From: Streptomyces sp. CT34
GTDB lineage: Bacteria; Actinomycetota; Actinomycetes; Streptomycetales; Streptomycetaceae
Assembly: GCF_000805335.1 (NCBI RefSeq)
Contig: NZ_KN708638.1
Coordinates: 7,313,305-7,373,521, forward strand
Direction: 5' to 3'
DNA length: 60,217 bases
The notes beneath the pieces were generated by a model that had not been told where the DNA came from, did not search any database, and saw only the letters and a program-made list of their open reading frames with translations. Shown in pieces: positions 25,646-34,101 of the stretch. How positions within the stretch are numbered: the stretch's first letter is position 1; each line of letters starts with the position of its first letter. Position numbers and translations under genes: made by a program.

Positions 25646-25680
25646 GGCCCCGATGTCCGCCCTGAGGGCGGCACGGGGCC
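25646..25680. terminator. Bidirectional terminator between convergent genes
   Basis: A two-stage stem: GGCCCCG (25646-25652) pairs with CGGGGCC (25674-25680), enclosing CCGCCC/GGGCGG around a short CTGA-type loop. It separates the GDSL gene from the convergent ATP-binding gene whose stop is at 25681. Confidence 0.75.
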
Positions 25681-26169
25681 TCAGTGCGTACTGCCGCGGT
25701 AGGGCAGATCGGCCCAGACGACCTGGCCCCGGCCGCCGACGTCGGACCGGGTGCCCCAGCTGTCGGACAGCGCGCCGACCAGGAACAGGCCGCGTCCGCC
25801 CTCCTGGTCGAGGCTGCCCGGCTGGGCGTGCGGCGCGGCGGCCCCGGGGCCGCCCTCGTCGGTGATCTCTATCCGTATGTGCGCGCCGATGACGGTGACC
25901 TCACAGCCGACCTTCTCGCTGTCGGTGTGCCGGACCGCGTTGGTGAACAGCTCGGTGACCACCAACTCCACGTCGTCGCGGACCTGTTCAGCCGCACCCC
26001 ACTCGCGCAGCAGTGTGCTGACGCGCCTGCGCGCCTCGGGCACGGACGTACATCGCGCCGGCAAGTGGAACGCGTCCTGCGGGCTCTGGGCGAGCAATCC
26101 GCCGCATCGCCCTAACGAGGGAGCGTTTTTGTAGGAAGCCACGACATAACTATGTGCGATGTTGGTCAC
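25681..26169 (-). CDS. RsbW-like ATP-binding protein (HATPase_c_2) with TTA codon
   Basis: About 162 residues from GTG at 26169; a TTG three codons earlier is also possible. The N-box ELFTNAVRHTD and the G1/G2 stretch ITDEGGPG...GGRGLFLVGALSD mark a GHKL kinase-like domain. Near the N-terminus, leucine is encoded by TTA (26113-26115), so expression may need the bldA tRNA. It is divergent from the XRE/DUF397 genes, an arrangement common in Streptomyces (abaA/whiJ-like loci), where such kinase-like proteins are thought to interact with the XRE regulator. Confidence 0.8.
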   Translation of the reverse strand: MTNIAHSYVVASYKNAPSLGRCGGLLAQSPQDAFHLPARCTSVPEARRRVSTLLREWGAAEQVRDDVELVVTELFTNAVRHTDSEKVGCEVTVIGAHIRIEITDEGGPGAAAPHAQPGSLDQEGGRGLFLVGALSDSWGTRSDVGGRGQVVWADLPYRGSTH

Positions 26170-26278
26170 CGTTGGCAAGGATCACTCTGTAATTTGCAGA
26201 ATTGAAACTGCAGTCTGTTCGAGCTGATGACGGCATGACACACTGCTGAACACTGAAGCTGGTTGGAGGGGATCGGAC
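26170..26278. promoter_or_regulatory. Divergent promoter/operator of the XRE locus
   Basis: AT-rich for this genome. It contains an inverted repeat TGCAG (26195-26199) - 8 nt - CTGCA (26208-26212), overlapping a palindromic ACTGCAGT. This is a candidate binding site for the XRE protein encoded alongside. Confidence 0.4.
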
Positions 26279-27145
26279 GTGGCGGACCCACGGTCTGCAG
26301 GTGCACCGACCGTCCTGCGGGTGGTGCTCGGCAAGCGACTGCAGGACCTGCGGGAGAAGGCGGGGCTCTCCTTCGAGCGGGCCGCCGCGGCACTCGATGT
26401 GACGCACGCCACGATACGGCGGATGGAGAAGGCCGAGGTCGGACTCAAACTCCCCTACGTCGAAAAGCTGCTGGCGACCTACGGCGTCACCGACGAGGCG
26501 GAGATCGAGGGCTTCCTCTCCCTCGCCCGCGAGGCCAACCGGCCCGGCTGGTGGCACCGCTTCCGCGACGTACTCCCCGAGTGGTTCAGCGCGTTCGTCA
26601 GCCTGGAGAGCGAAGCCAACCTCATCCGCTCCTACCAACCGCACTACGTCCCCGGCCTGTTGCAGACCGAGGACTACGCCGCCGCCGTGCTGCGCGCCGG
26701 CATGCCGCACGCCGCCCCCGCCGACGTCGACCGGATCGTCGCGCTGCGCATGGAGCGGCAGGCGCTGCTGACCCGCGACAACGCGCCGATGCTGTGGTCG
26801 GTCATGGACGAGACCGTGCTGCGAAGGCCCATCGGCGGCCCCAAGGTGATGCACGATCAGATCTCCCGGCTGATGGAGGCCACCGAGCTGCCCAACGTGC
26901 GGCTCCAGGTGATGCCCTTCGCCGCGGGCCCGCACCCCGCCATGTACGGGCCGTTCCACATCTTCCGCTTCCCGATCCCGGAGCTCCCGGACATCGCGTA
27001 TGCGGAAAGCCTCGTCGGAGCCGTGTACTTCGACCAGCGCAACGACGTCTCGCAGTACCTGGAGGCCCTGGACCGGATGTGTGCGCAGGCCGCGCCGGCA
27101 CACGCCACCGAGGCCATTCTGGGTGGCTTTCGCAAGGAGATCTGA
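26279..27145 (+). CDS. XRE-family regulator with DUF5753 (Scr1-like)
   Basis: 288 residues. A helix-turn-helix spans residues ~15-70 (LGKRLQDLREKAGLSFERAAAALDVTHATIRRME). Residues ~95-280 form a DUF5753 domain, recognisable by YQPHYVPGLLQTEDYA and the LP(N)VRLQVMPF segment. The family is paired with small DUF397 proteins and has been described as Scr1/Scr2 or WhiJ-type, with toxin-antitoxin-like behaviour. GTG start with a GGAGGGG ribosome site. The DUF397 gene begins 8 nt after its stop, so the pair is co-transcribed. Confidence 0.92.
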   Translation: MADPRSAGAPTVLRVVLGKRLQDLREKAGLSFERAAAALDVTHATIRRMEKAEVGLKLPYVEKLLATYGVTDEAEIEGFLSLAREANRPGWWHRFRDVLPEWFSAFVSLESEANLIRSYQPHYVPGLLQTEDYAAAVLRAGMPHAAPADVDRIVALRMERQALLTRDNAPMLWSVMDETVLRRPIGGPKVMHDQISRLMEATELPNVRLQVMPFAAGPHPAMYGPFHIFRFPIPELPDIAYAESLVGAVYFDQRNDVSQYLEALDRMCAQAAPAHATEAILGGFRKEI

Positions 27146-27152
27146 ACCCCCC

Positions 27153-27416
27153 ATGGATCGCATACGTATCTACAACGGCATGCCCGCCAACGAACTCGGC
27201 ACCGAGGGCTGGCACAAGCCGTGGAGCGGCGGAAACGGCGGCGAGTGCCTGGAGGCCATGCGCCTTCGGGACGGCAGGGTCGCCCTGCGCCAGTCCACCG
27301 ACCCGGACGGTCCCGCACTGATCTACACGCACCGCGAGATGGTCAGTTTCATCGAGGGCGCGAAGGCCGGCCACGCCGACTTCCTGCTCTCCGCCGCGCC
27401 GTGCCCGGCGCACTGA
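27153..27416 (+). CDS. DUF397 small protein (Scr2-like)
   Basis: 87 residues carrying the DUF397 pattern: WHKPWSGGNGGECLEA, then LRDGRVALRQSTDPDGPALIYT and a C-terminal FIEGAKAGHADFL. These small proteins work with the adjacent DUF5753 XRE regulator; in known pairs the XRE protein represses and the DUF397 partner relieves or modulates it. The ATG at 27153 lies 8 nt after the XRE stop. The methyltransferase starts 12 nt later. Confidence 0.9.
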   Translation: MDRIRIYNGMPANELGTEGWHKPWSGGNGGECLEAMRLRDGRVALRQSTDPDGPALIYTHREMVSFIEGAKAGHADFLLSAAPCPAH

Positions 27417-27427
27417 GGGGGGACGCC

Positions 27428-28333
27428 ATGAGCGACCAGCACTGCACTCCGGAGGCGGCGGGGTCCGGCGTACCGGAGATCGGACCGTACCCTCCCGGAC
27501 CCGAGCACCAGGGCTTCTCGGCCGAGGAGATCGACACCAGCCGCCCGCACCCGGCCCGGATGTACGACTACTTCCTGGGCGGCTGGGACAACTACGAGGT
27601 CGACCGGGTGGCCGCCGACCGGGTCATCGAGGTGTATCCCCAGGTGCGGGACAGCGTCCGTGCCAACCACGCGTTCGTCCAGCGTGCGGTCCGCACGGTG
27701 GTCGCCTCCGGCATCCGGCAGTTCGTCGAGATCGGCACCGGCATCCCCACCTCGCCCAACGCCCATGAGGTGGCCCGGGAGACCGCCCCCGGCACCCGGG
27801 TGGTGTACGTGGAGAGCGACCCGATCGTCGCCACCCACGCCCGGGCCCGGCTCGCCAACACCCCCGAGACCGGATTCGTCCTGGGCGACATCCGCGATGC
27901 CAAGGCGCTGCTCGACCACCCGGTGGTCCGCGAACTGATCGACTTCGACCGGCCGGTGGGACTGCTGATCGGCGGCGTGATGGACTTCATCGCGGACGAG
28001 GACAACCCGGCCGGCCTGATCGCCCGGCTGGCCGAGACGGTGCCGGCCGGCAGCCATCTGGTGCTCTCGCACGGGACCCACGAGCCCTACGAGGGATACC
28101 CGCAGGGCCGCACCGACGAGGTGGCGCGGTCGAACGTGGAAGACGTCTACAAAAGCGCCAGCACTCCGCTCGTGCTGCGGACCAAGGCCCAGATCGCCGC
28201 GATCCTCGGGCCGTTCGCGCCCCTGGAGCCGGGCATCGTCCGGGTGCCGCTCTGGCGGCCGGACGGCCCGGTGCCCTCGCCGGAAGAGCTCAACAACACC
28301 ATTTTCTACGGCGTGGTGGGGCGCAAGGACTGA
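27428..28333 (+). CDS. SAM-dependent methyltransferase (SAV2177/DUF574 family)
   Basis: 301 residues. The diagnostic RPHPARMYDYFLGGWDNYEVDR segment lies at about residues 38-60. Motif I is QFVEIGTGIPTSPN, and VVYVESDPIV is the acidic loop that binds SAM ribose. The family is abundant in actinomycetes, often next to XRE/DUF397 genes, and its substrate is unknown. Start at ATG 27428 after GAGGGGGGA. It probably shares the XRE-DUF397 transcript (12-nt gap). Confidence 0.85.
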   Translation: MSDQHCTPEAAGSGVPEIGPYPPGPEHQGFSAEEIDTSRPHPARMYDYFLGGWDNYEVDRVAADRVIEVYPQVRDSVRANHAFVQRAVRTVVASGIRQFVEIGTGIPTSPNAHEVARETAPGTRVVYVESDPIVATHARARLANTPETGFVLGDIRDAKALLDHPVVRELIDFDRPVGLLIGGVMDFIADEDNPAGLIARLAETVPAGSHLVLSHGTHEPYEGYPQGRTDEVARSNVEDVYKSASTPLVLRTKAQIAAILGPFAPLEPGIVRVPLWRPDGPVPSPEELNNTIFYGVVGRKD

Positions 28334-28733
28334 ACCGTCCCGCCCGGCGCCGACGCCCCTGCCGGGTCCGCACCGCCGCGGGCGGCGACGGCCCGGGTGC
28401 CGGCGGCCTCGCCGGCGGAGTCGGGTGCGAGCGTGCGCGACGCGGTTCCGCCCCGGCCGGTGGGCGGCCGAACGGGCAGCTGCCCACGGTGAGTTGGGGC
28501 GGGGGCCGGCTGGGCCGCGCACCGGCGGCGGGCCGGTGATCCGCTGTGGGACACCACTCGGATGCTGACCGAGCGGACACGGACCGGCGACGACGAGCGA
28601 TGGTGAGGGGCGAGGCGGTCAACTCCACGCCCGAACCGGACGGCACCCACCGCACGTACCGGCTGCGGGTGCCGCCGTGGACGCGTACCGCCCGGGAGGG
28701 CGTCGCCTGGACCTTCGAGCTGGGGGAGGAGAG
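28334..28733. other. Gene-poor region with a possible eroded ORF
   Basis: No confident gene in 400 bp. A rightward open frame from ATG 28600 (to 28884) gives a protein-like start (NSTPEPDGTHRTYRLRVPPW...), then turns into low-complexity Ala/Gly once it enters the 3' end of the PfkB gene. It may be the truncated end of a lost gene or a chance frame; I could not name a family. Confidence 0.3.
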
Positions 28734-29726
28734 CTATGCGCCGGTAGGGGAGACCTCGACGTCGGCCGTCGCCTGGGCATCGGCCGCGGCCGGCACGGGT
28801 GGCGGGGGAGAGGGGGTGAGCACGGCGCGCAGTGCGGCCCGTCCGACGAGGGCGGTGTGGGTGCCCTCCGCGGTGCAGGCGTAGGCGCCCGCCACTGCGC
28901 CCAGGCGGGCGCACTCCTCCAGGTCCCGGCCCCTGCGCCGCCCGTAGAGGAATCCGCAGGTGAAGGCGTCGCCGGCGCCGTTGCTGTCCACGACGGGGCC
29001 GGGCGGGACCGCGGCGGGCACCAGGCGCGGGGTGCGGTCCTCGGGCGTGAGGAGGTAGGCACCGCCGGCGCCGGCCGTGGCGATCACCGCTTCGGCGCGT
29101 CCGTCGCGGAGGATCTCGCGCATGACGGAGCTGATCCGCTCCCCGGCGCCGACCGTGCTGAGGAAGACCAGGTCCGAGCGGAGCGCGAAATCGCGGTGGT
29201 GCTCGGTGAGGCCGTCCCAGTCGTGCAGGTCCGTGGAGACGGGCAGTCCCAGGGCCTCGATGTCGTCGTAGAGGAAGCGGGCGAAGTGGGTGATGGACAG
29301 ATGGACATGCCGGGTGCGGCGCAGGAGGGGGAGGTAGTGCTCCTGCGGCATCCGCAGATCGAGCGGGTCGCGGGCGTCGTAGAAGGACATCCGACGCCCG
29401 TCGGGGGAAACGAGATTGACCGCCCGCCGGGTCCCGTGCGGGGAGATCAGCGGATGGAAGTCGACACCGCTGCCGGCGAGGCGCTCGCGGATCAGGGTGC
29501 CTGGATGGTCGTCGCCGAGGAAATCGACGAATCCGGTGGTGAGCCCCAGCGCCGCGCAGCCGAGCGCGACACCGGTGCCCGTGTGCCCCGCGTCTTCGCG
29601 GATGGGCGGCACTCCGTGGCTGTCGGCGGCCGGTACGGGCAGCGCGTCGACCCGCACGGTGGTGTCCACCCCCGATCCGCCGACGACGAGGACGTCATAT
29701 GGCTCAGATTCCTGCTCGAAGGTCAC
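28734..29726 (-). CDS. PfkB/ribokinase-family carbohydrate kinase
   Basis: 330 residues. The first signature region is YDVLVVGGSGVDTTVRV and the C-terminal one is VVDSNGAGDAFTCGFLYG, with the GAGD anion hole and catalytic Asp. PGTLIRERLAGSGVDF and GTRRAVNLVSPDGRR are normal sugar-kinase segments. The GTG at 29726 (VTFEQESEPYDVLV) follows a weak AGGGA; the upstream frame is low-complexity. Substrate not predictable (sugar, nucleoside or hydroxypyrimidine). It stands alone, with no sugar transporter or regulator beside it. Confidence 0.85.
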   Translation of the reverse strand: MTFEQESEPYDVLVVGGSGVDTTVRVDALPVPAADSHGVPPIREDAGHTGTGVALGCAALGLTTGFVDFLGDDHPGTLIRERLAGSGVDFHPLISPHGTRRAVNLVSPDGRRMSFYDARDPLDLRMPQEHYLPLLRRTRHVHLSITHFARFLYDDIEALGLPVSTDLHDWDGLTEHHRDFALRSDLVFLSTVGAGERISSVMREILRDGRAEAVIATAGAGGAYLLTPEDRTPRLVPAAVPPGPVVDSNGAGDAFTCGFLYGRRRGRDLEECARLGAVAGAYACTAEGTHTALVGRAALRAVLTPSPPPPVPAAADAQATADVEVSPTGA

Positions 29727-30136
29727 AAGCGTCCCTGAATCCCTTGCTGAAGAGACGAATCCCGTTGCTGGTGGGAGCGGCTGCGGGCGCGGCGCGCCCG
29801 CTGTCGGGAGTGTAGACGCACAGTCGCCGCATATCGGGATGTCAGGGACCGGCGTGACCCGCCGGAGGGACGGCGGTGCGCGCAACCGGTGCGGAGGTGT
29901 GGCGGCCGGAGGCGGGCGGGTGAAGCGGCGTGGCTGACGGTGTGTGAGGCGCGGCGCGGGTTCCTTGCCGGAGCCGCAGAAGGGCTCGACTCGGCTGCGG
30001 AAAGGGGGTGTTGGGGCGGCCGTTGACAGGATGTGGAGGGCGCTGAAGTCTGAGGTCCGTCAGGGATCGAGGCTCCGGAAAGGGTGACCGGGGGCCGGCC
30101 GGGGGCCGTACGGGCCGTGGGGAAGATGAGGTACGA
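29727..30136. other. Divergent intergenic region, PfkB kinase / FAD oxidoreductase
   Basis: 410 bp without a credible gene. TTGACA at 30024-30029 (in CCGTTGACAGGATG) matches a -35 box for a rightward promoter toward 30137, but the -10 region is poor. Confidence 0.4.
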
Positions 30137-31543
30137 ATGGCAGAGCACACCGACGGCGGGCGTACCGCGGTCGTGATCGGCGGCGGGCTGGCCGGCATGC
30201 TCGCCGTCACGGCCCTGTGCGGCCATGTCGACGCGATCACCGTCGTCGAACGTGACCGGTATCCCGCCGGGCAGGTCTTCCGCAAGGGCGTGCCGCAGGC
30301 CCGCCATCTGCATGTTCTCCTCAGCGGTGGGCAGCGCGCGCTGGACCGGCTGCTGCCCGGCACGGTCGACGCGCTCACCGCGGCCGGCGCGCGGAGCCTC
30401 TACCTGCCGCGCGATCTCGTCACCCGTACGCCCACCGGCTGGCAGCGCCGCTTCGACGACCGCCGGCATCCGACGCTCAGCGTCACCCGACCGGTCCTGG
30501 ACGCCGTGGTACGCGAGCGCGCACTGCGGGCGGCGGCCGGCTCACCCACCCGGGTCGAGGTCCTGGAGGCGACCGAGGCCGTCGGGCTGACCGGCGACGC
30601 CCGGCGGGTGACCGGCGTCAAGGTCCGCAGCCGCAACGGCGGGGGGGGCGGCCGTCCGGAGCGGGCGCTGCCGGCCGACCTGGTCGTGGACGCCTCCGGC
30701 CGCGGGTCCCGCGCGCCCCGGTGGTACGCCGCACTGGGCCGGGAAGCGCCGCAGGAGGAGAGCGTCGACTCGGGCCTGGCCTACGCCACCCGGATGTACC
30801 GTCCCGGCGGGCCGGCAGCCGCACCGGAGATCGGCGTCAACATCCCCGGCTGGCCCGAGTGCCCGCGTGGCGCCGTGTACGTCCCCGTCGAGGACGGCAA
30901 CTGGCTGCTGACCCTCTCCGGGGTGCGTGGCCACCATCCGCCCACGGACCACGCGGAGTTCACCGCTTTCAGCGCGACCGTCGGCGACCCGTACGTCCAC
31001 GAACTGCTCGCCGGCGCCGAACCGGTCTCGCCGGTGCACGGCTTCCGCGACACCCGCAACCGGCGCCGTCACTTCGAGCGCCCCGGGGCGGCACCGGAAG
31101 GCTTCCTGGTCCTCGGGGACGCCAACTGCACCTTCAACCCCGTCTACGGCCAGGGCATGTCGGTGGCCGCGCTCGGTGCGCTGGCGCTGCGCGACACCCT
31201 CGCGGACAGCGGCGGGCTGCGCCCCGGGACCACCGCCCGGGCGCAGCGGGCGGTCGCCCGCGCCGCGGAGCCCGCCTGGCTCGCCGCGGTCGGCGCGGAC
31301 CGTCCGTACACCGACGGCGGCGACGGCAGGGCGGGCCTCGGCGAGCGGCTGACGACGTGGTACATAGGTCGGCTGTCCGCCCGCGCCGCCATCGACCGCG
31401 TCGTCGGCGGCGCCTTCCGCGACGTCTTCTGCCTCACCGCCCCGCCCTCCCGCCTGATGGCCCCGCGCATCCTCCTGCGCACCGTCCTGCTGCCGCGCCG
31501 CCCCGGCCTGCCCAGGCCGCCCGCCGCCGTCGAACGCGCCTGA
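30137..31543 (+). CDS. FAD-dependent oxidoreductase (epoxidase/monooxygenase-like)
   Basis: 468 residues. The N-terminal VVIGGGLAGMLAVTAL is a GxGxxG dinucleotide fold followed by TVVERDR, and the C-terminal FLVLGDANCTFNPVYGQGMS is the GD motif typical of PHBH- and LasC-type flavoproteins. The halogenase WxWxIP motif is not seen, so epoxidase or hydroxylase activity is more likely. Homologues often act on polyethers or other secondary metabolites, but no biosynthetic genes are adjacent. An eight-G run at 30641-30648 inside a Gly stretch is a possible slippage site. Confidence 0.8.
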   Translation: MAEHTDGGRTAVVIGGGLAGMLAVTALCGHVDAITVVERDRYPAGQVFRKGVPQARHLHVLLSGGQRALDRLLPGTVDALTAAGARSLYLPRDLVTRTPTGWQRRFDDRRHPTLSVTRPVLDAVVRERALRAAAGSPTRVEVLEATEAVGLTGDARRVTGVKVRSRNGGGGGRPERALPADLVVDASGRGSRAPRWYAALGREAPQEESVDSGLAYATRMYRPGGPAAAPEIGVNIPGWPECPRGAVYVPVEDGNWLLTLSGVRGHHPPTDHAEFTAFSATVGDPYVHELLAGAEPVSPVHGFRDTRNRRRHFERPGAAPEGFLVLGDANCTFNPVYGQGMSVAALGALALRDTLADSGGLRPGTTARAQRAVARAAEPAWLAAVGADRPYTDGGDGRAGLGERLTTWYIGRLSARAAIDRVVGGAFRDVFCLTAPPSRLMAPRILLRTVLLPRRPGLPRPPAAVERA

Positions 31544-31634
31544 CCGCGGGAGCCGCCGGGCTCCGGGCCGCAGCGGGCCCCGGGCCGGAAGACCGGATGC
31601 GGCGGCCACGGGTGCCGGGAAAGGGCGGGGCGGC

Positions 31635-32016
31635 ATGACAGGGCCGACGGCACAGGACCTCGCTGTCTTCGAGGCGGCCACCGGGGAGTTCGTGCGGCGT
31701 CGGCCGGTGCACCCTCTGGGAGACCGGCGGGCGCCCGTCGCGATGGCCGGGGCCACCCGCGCCCTCGTCGGCACGGTCCGGGGCGCCCCCGTCCACTCCC
31801 CGCCCGAGCTGCGCGGACGCGGCTGCGCGAAGGCGGCTATGCGGGGGCGGTGACCGCCGCCGTTTCCCGGGCCGTCCGGCGCGCGGGGGCGACCGGGGCG
31901 CTGCTCTTCACGGACCTCGGCAACCCCACCAGCAACCCCTCTACCAGCGGCTCGGCTACCGCCCGGTCGAGGACCGCGTGCGGACGGAGTTCGGACGGGC
32001 CGGTCGGCCTCGGTAG
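31635..32016 (+). pseudogene. Decayed GNAT-family N-acetyltransferase
   Basis: The frame from ATG 31635 begins VFEAATGEFVRRRPVHPL, then jumps to APVAMAGATR and TPPELRGRG-like SPPELRGRGC, the acetyl-CoA pyrophosphate loop. Intact GNAT proteins of this type have well over 100 residues between these parts, so an internal deletion is inferred. After RGRG an imperfect 14-bp tandem duplication (31811-31838 region) shifts the frame; YAGAVTAAVSRAVRRAGATG continues in the second frame. A one-base loss near 31945 then shifts again to LYQRLGYRPVEDRV and TAG at 32014. Three lesions make a functional product unlikely. Confidence 0.7.
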
Positions 32017-32606
32017 GCGGAAGGCGGAGGCGGAAGGCGGCCGGGGGGGGTAGGGGTGGCGCGGATACGGGGTCGGGCGGGTCGGAGCGGTCGCTTGCGT
32101 CGCGGCGTCCGGGCCCGCCCGCCTGCTCGCCGGCCCGGTACCTGCTCGACCCGCTCCGGTGGCGGCGGTGCGCCATTGCCACGTGGCGCGGCGGCCCGGG
32201 GGCGATTCGGCCCCCGGCCCCCGGTTCCGCCCCCGTCCTCGTTCTCACCCGAATGGCCGCGTCCGGGTTGCGGTATGCATCCGGGTGTCGCAAGGGTCGA
32301 GGTGTCGCAGCGGTCGGCCGGTGTGGGGCCGTGGTGCGCCCGACGAGCGCCGGACGCCTGCGGTGGGCCGGGACGGCACGTCCGGAGGGGGACGTCTGAC
32401 AAGGAGGGGGCATACCTGACGCATCGCAGCTCACACCCCTGACCGGAATGCCGCGGCAGGTCGCGCGGTTGGTATCGGAAGGCGACGGTGTTGAGTCCGG
32501 GGACCGCGTGTGGCGCCGTACGGCGGTGCGGGGCGGCTCGGGCGCGCCGGAACCCTCCGCCCACCCGGCCCGTTCACTTCGCGACCGCCCCGACCATGGA
32601 GGTGCC
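32017..32606. other. Non-coding stretch after the GNAT remnant
   Basis: About 590 bp of very GC-rich DNA. It has a 13-bp unit repeated twice (GGCGGAAGGCGGA, 32016-32040) and a run of eight G at 32043-32050. Open frames on both strands lack protein-like composition. The MBL-gene promoter is presumably near the right end. Confidence 0.45.
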
Positions 32607-33812
32607 GTGACCGCATCCCGATCCCGCCGTACTCCGCTCACCGCGCTGCGCCCCGCGAGCTTCGGCGCCGAGCCCACCGGGGAGCGGCTGGCCAGGATGC
32701 GCAGCTCGCCGCAGTTCGTGGATGGGCAGTTCCGCAATCCGGCGCCCACCCGGCAGTTGCTCCGGGGCGGCGCGCTGCCGATGGCCCGTACGCAGCTGAG
32801 TCGCGGGGGCCGGTTGCGGCGGGCACCGGTGGGCCGGATTCCGGTGCACCGCCCGACCGCCGCGGCCTGGAGCCGGCCGCCCGCCTCCGGGCTGCGGATC
32901 ACCTGGATGGGGCACTCGAGCGTGTTCGCGGAGATCGACGGCCACCGGGTGCTCTTCGACCCGGTCTGGGGTGAGCGCTGCTCCCCGTTCAGCTGGGCCG
33001 GGCCCAAGCGGCTGCATCCGGTGCCGGTGGAGCTGGCGGAGCTGGACCCGGTCGATGCCGTGGTGATCTCGCACGACCACTACGACCACCTCGACATGCC
33101 CACGATCCGGGGCCTGGTCCACTCGGGCGCGGCCTTCGTCGTGCCGCTCGGCGTCGGCGCCGACCTGGAGTTCTGGGGTGTCCCCGCGGAGCGCGTCACC
33201 GAGCTCGACTGGCATGAAGCGACCCGGGTCGGCGGGCTGACGCTGACCGCCACGCCCGCCCAGCACTTCTGCGGGCGCGGCCTGCGCGGCCCGCAGCACA
33301 CGCTCTGGGCCTCCTGGGCCGTCGCCGGTTCCGAGCACCGGATCTTCCACAGCGGCGACACCGGCTACTTCCCCGGGTTCGTGGAAATAGGGGCGGCGCA
33401 CGGCCCGTTCGACCTGACCATGATCCAGGTCGGCGCGTATTCCGACTTCTGGCCCGACATACACATGACCCCCGCGCAAGGGGTGCAGTCCCACCTCGAC
33501 CTCCAGGGTGGCGAGCCCTCCGGGGCGCTGCTGCCGATCCACTGGGGCACCTTCAATCTGGCCCCGCATCCGTGGGCGGAGCCGGCGGAGTGGATGATGT
33601 CCGCGGCCCACAAGGCCGGCGTGGCGTCCGTCGCGCCCCGGCCGGGGGAGCCGTTCGAGCCGGCCGACGAGCCGGCGGTGGACCCGTGGTGGCGGGCGGT
33701 TGCCGTGCCGCCGGTCCATGGCTGGCCCGCCTGGCCGCCGGTGGCGGCGACCGCGGAGGCCGCGGAGGCGGCGGACGTGTTGGTGGGCGACGACCTCGTC
33801 GGCGAGCGGTGA
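32607..33812 (+). CDS. Metallo-beta-lactamase-fold hydrolase (UlaG/NAPE-PLD-like)
   Basis: 401 residues. The metal-binding ISHDHYDHLD (HxHxDH) is near residue 155. RIFHSGDTGYFPGF supplies the bridging Asp and LLPIHWGTFNLA a later His. RITWMGHSSVFAEIDG starts the beta-lactamase fold after about 95 residues of basic N-terminal sequence. This pattern resembles bacterial NAPE-PLD-like phosphodiesterases and UlaG lactonases. The GTG at 32607 follows GGAGGTG by 4 nt. No signal peptide. Substrate unknown. Confidence 0.85.
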   Translation: MTASRSRRTPLTALRPASFGAEPTGERLARMRSSPQFVDGQFRNPAPTRQLLRGGALPMARTQLSRGGRLRRAPVGRIPVHRPTAAAWSRPPASGLRITWMGHSSVFAEIDGHRVLFDPVWGERCSPFSWAGPKRLHPVPVELAELDPVDAVVISHDHYDHLDMPTIRGLVHSGAAFVVPLGVGADLEFWGVPAERVTELDWHEATRVGGLTLTATPAQHFCGRGLRGPQHTLWASWAVAGSEHRIFHSGDTGYFPGFVEIGAAHGPFDLTMIQVGAYSDFWPDIHMTPAQGVQSHLDLQGGEPSGALLPIHWGTFNLAPHPWAEPAEWMMSAAHKAGVASVAPRPGEPFEPADEPAVDPWWRAVAVPPVHGWPAWPPVAATAEAAEAADVLVGDDLVGER

Positions 33813-33929
33813 CCGCGCGGCGACGAATACGGCGGCGGTGCTGGCGTACGGAGGGAGGACTTCGCTTCCGGGGCGGCGTGCGGGTTCCGGGGAGGACGGC
33901 CGCCGCCGGGGCGCGGTCGTTGTGGACTC

Positions 33930-33954
33930 AACTCCCGTTCTCTGAACGGGAGTT
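33930..33954 (+). terminator. Intrinsic terminator downstream of the MBL-fold gene
   Basis: A perfect 11-bp stem AACTCCCGTTC / GAACGGGAGTT with a TCT loop, followed within 6 nt by CTTTT. It lies 118 nt after the MBL stop and before the conservon, and could also end transcription from the left into the cvn genes. Confidence 0.8.
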
Positions 33955-34101
33955 CGTATCTTTTCGCACTGCCGTGCGCGCCATGCCTACCCAGGGAGCT
34001 GGCGCGGGGTAGCGAAACCCCGAAGTGGGTCCGAACACCACCCCCGTACCAACTAGCGTGCGAACTCCGCGAACTGCCAACGGCCGATCCGGAGGGCGCC
34101 C

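Noticed and set aside
30542..33007. Minus-strand frame of 821 codons over the FAD gene and the GNAT remnant
   Set aside because: Low-complexity Arg/Gly/Ala sequence, and it spans two plus-strand units with good motifs.
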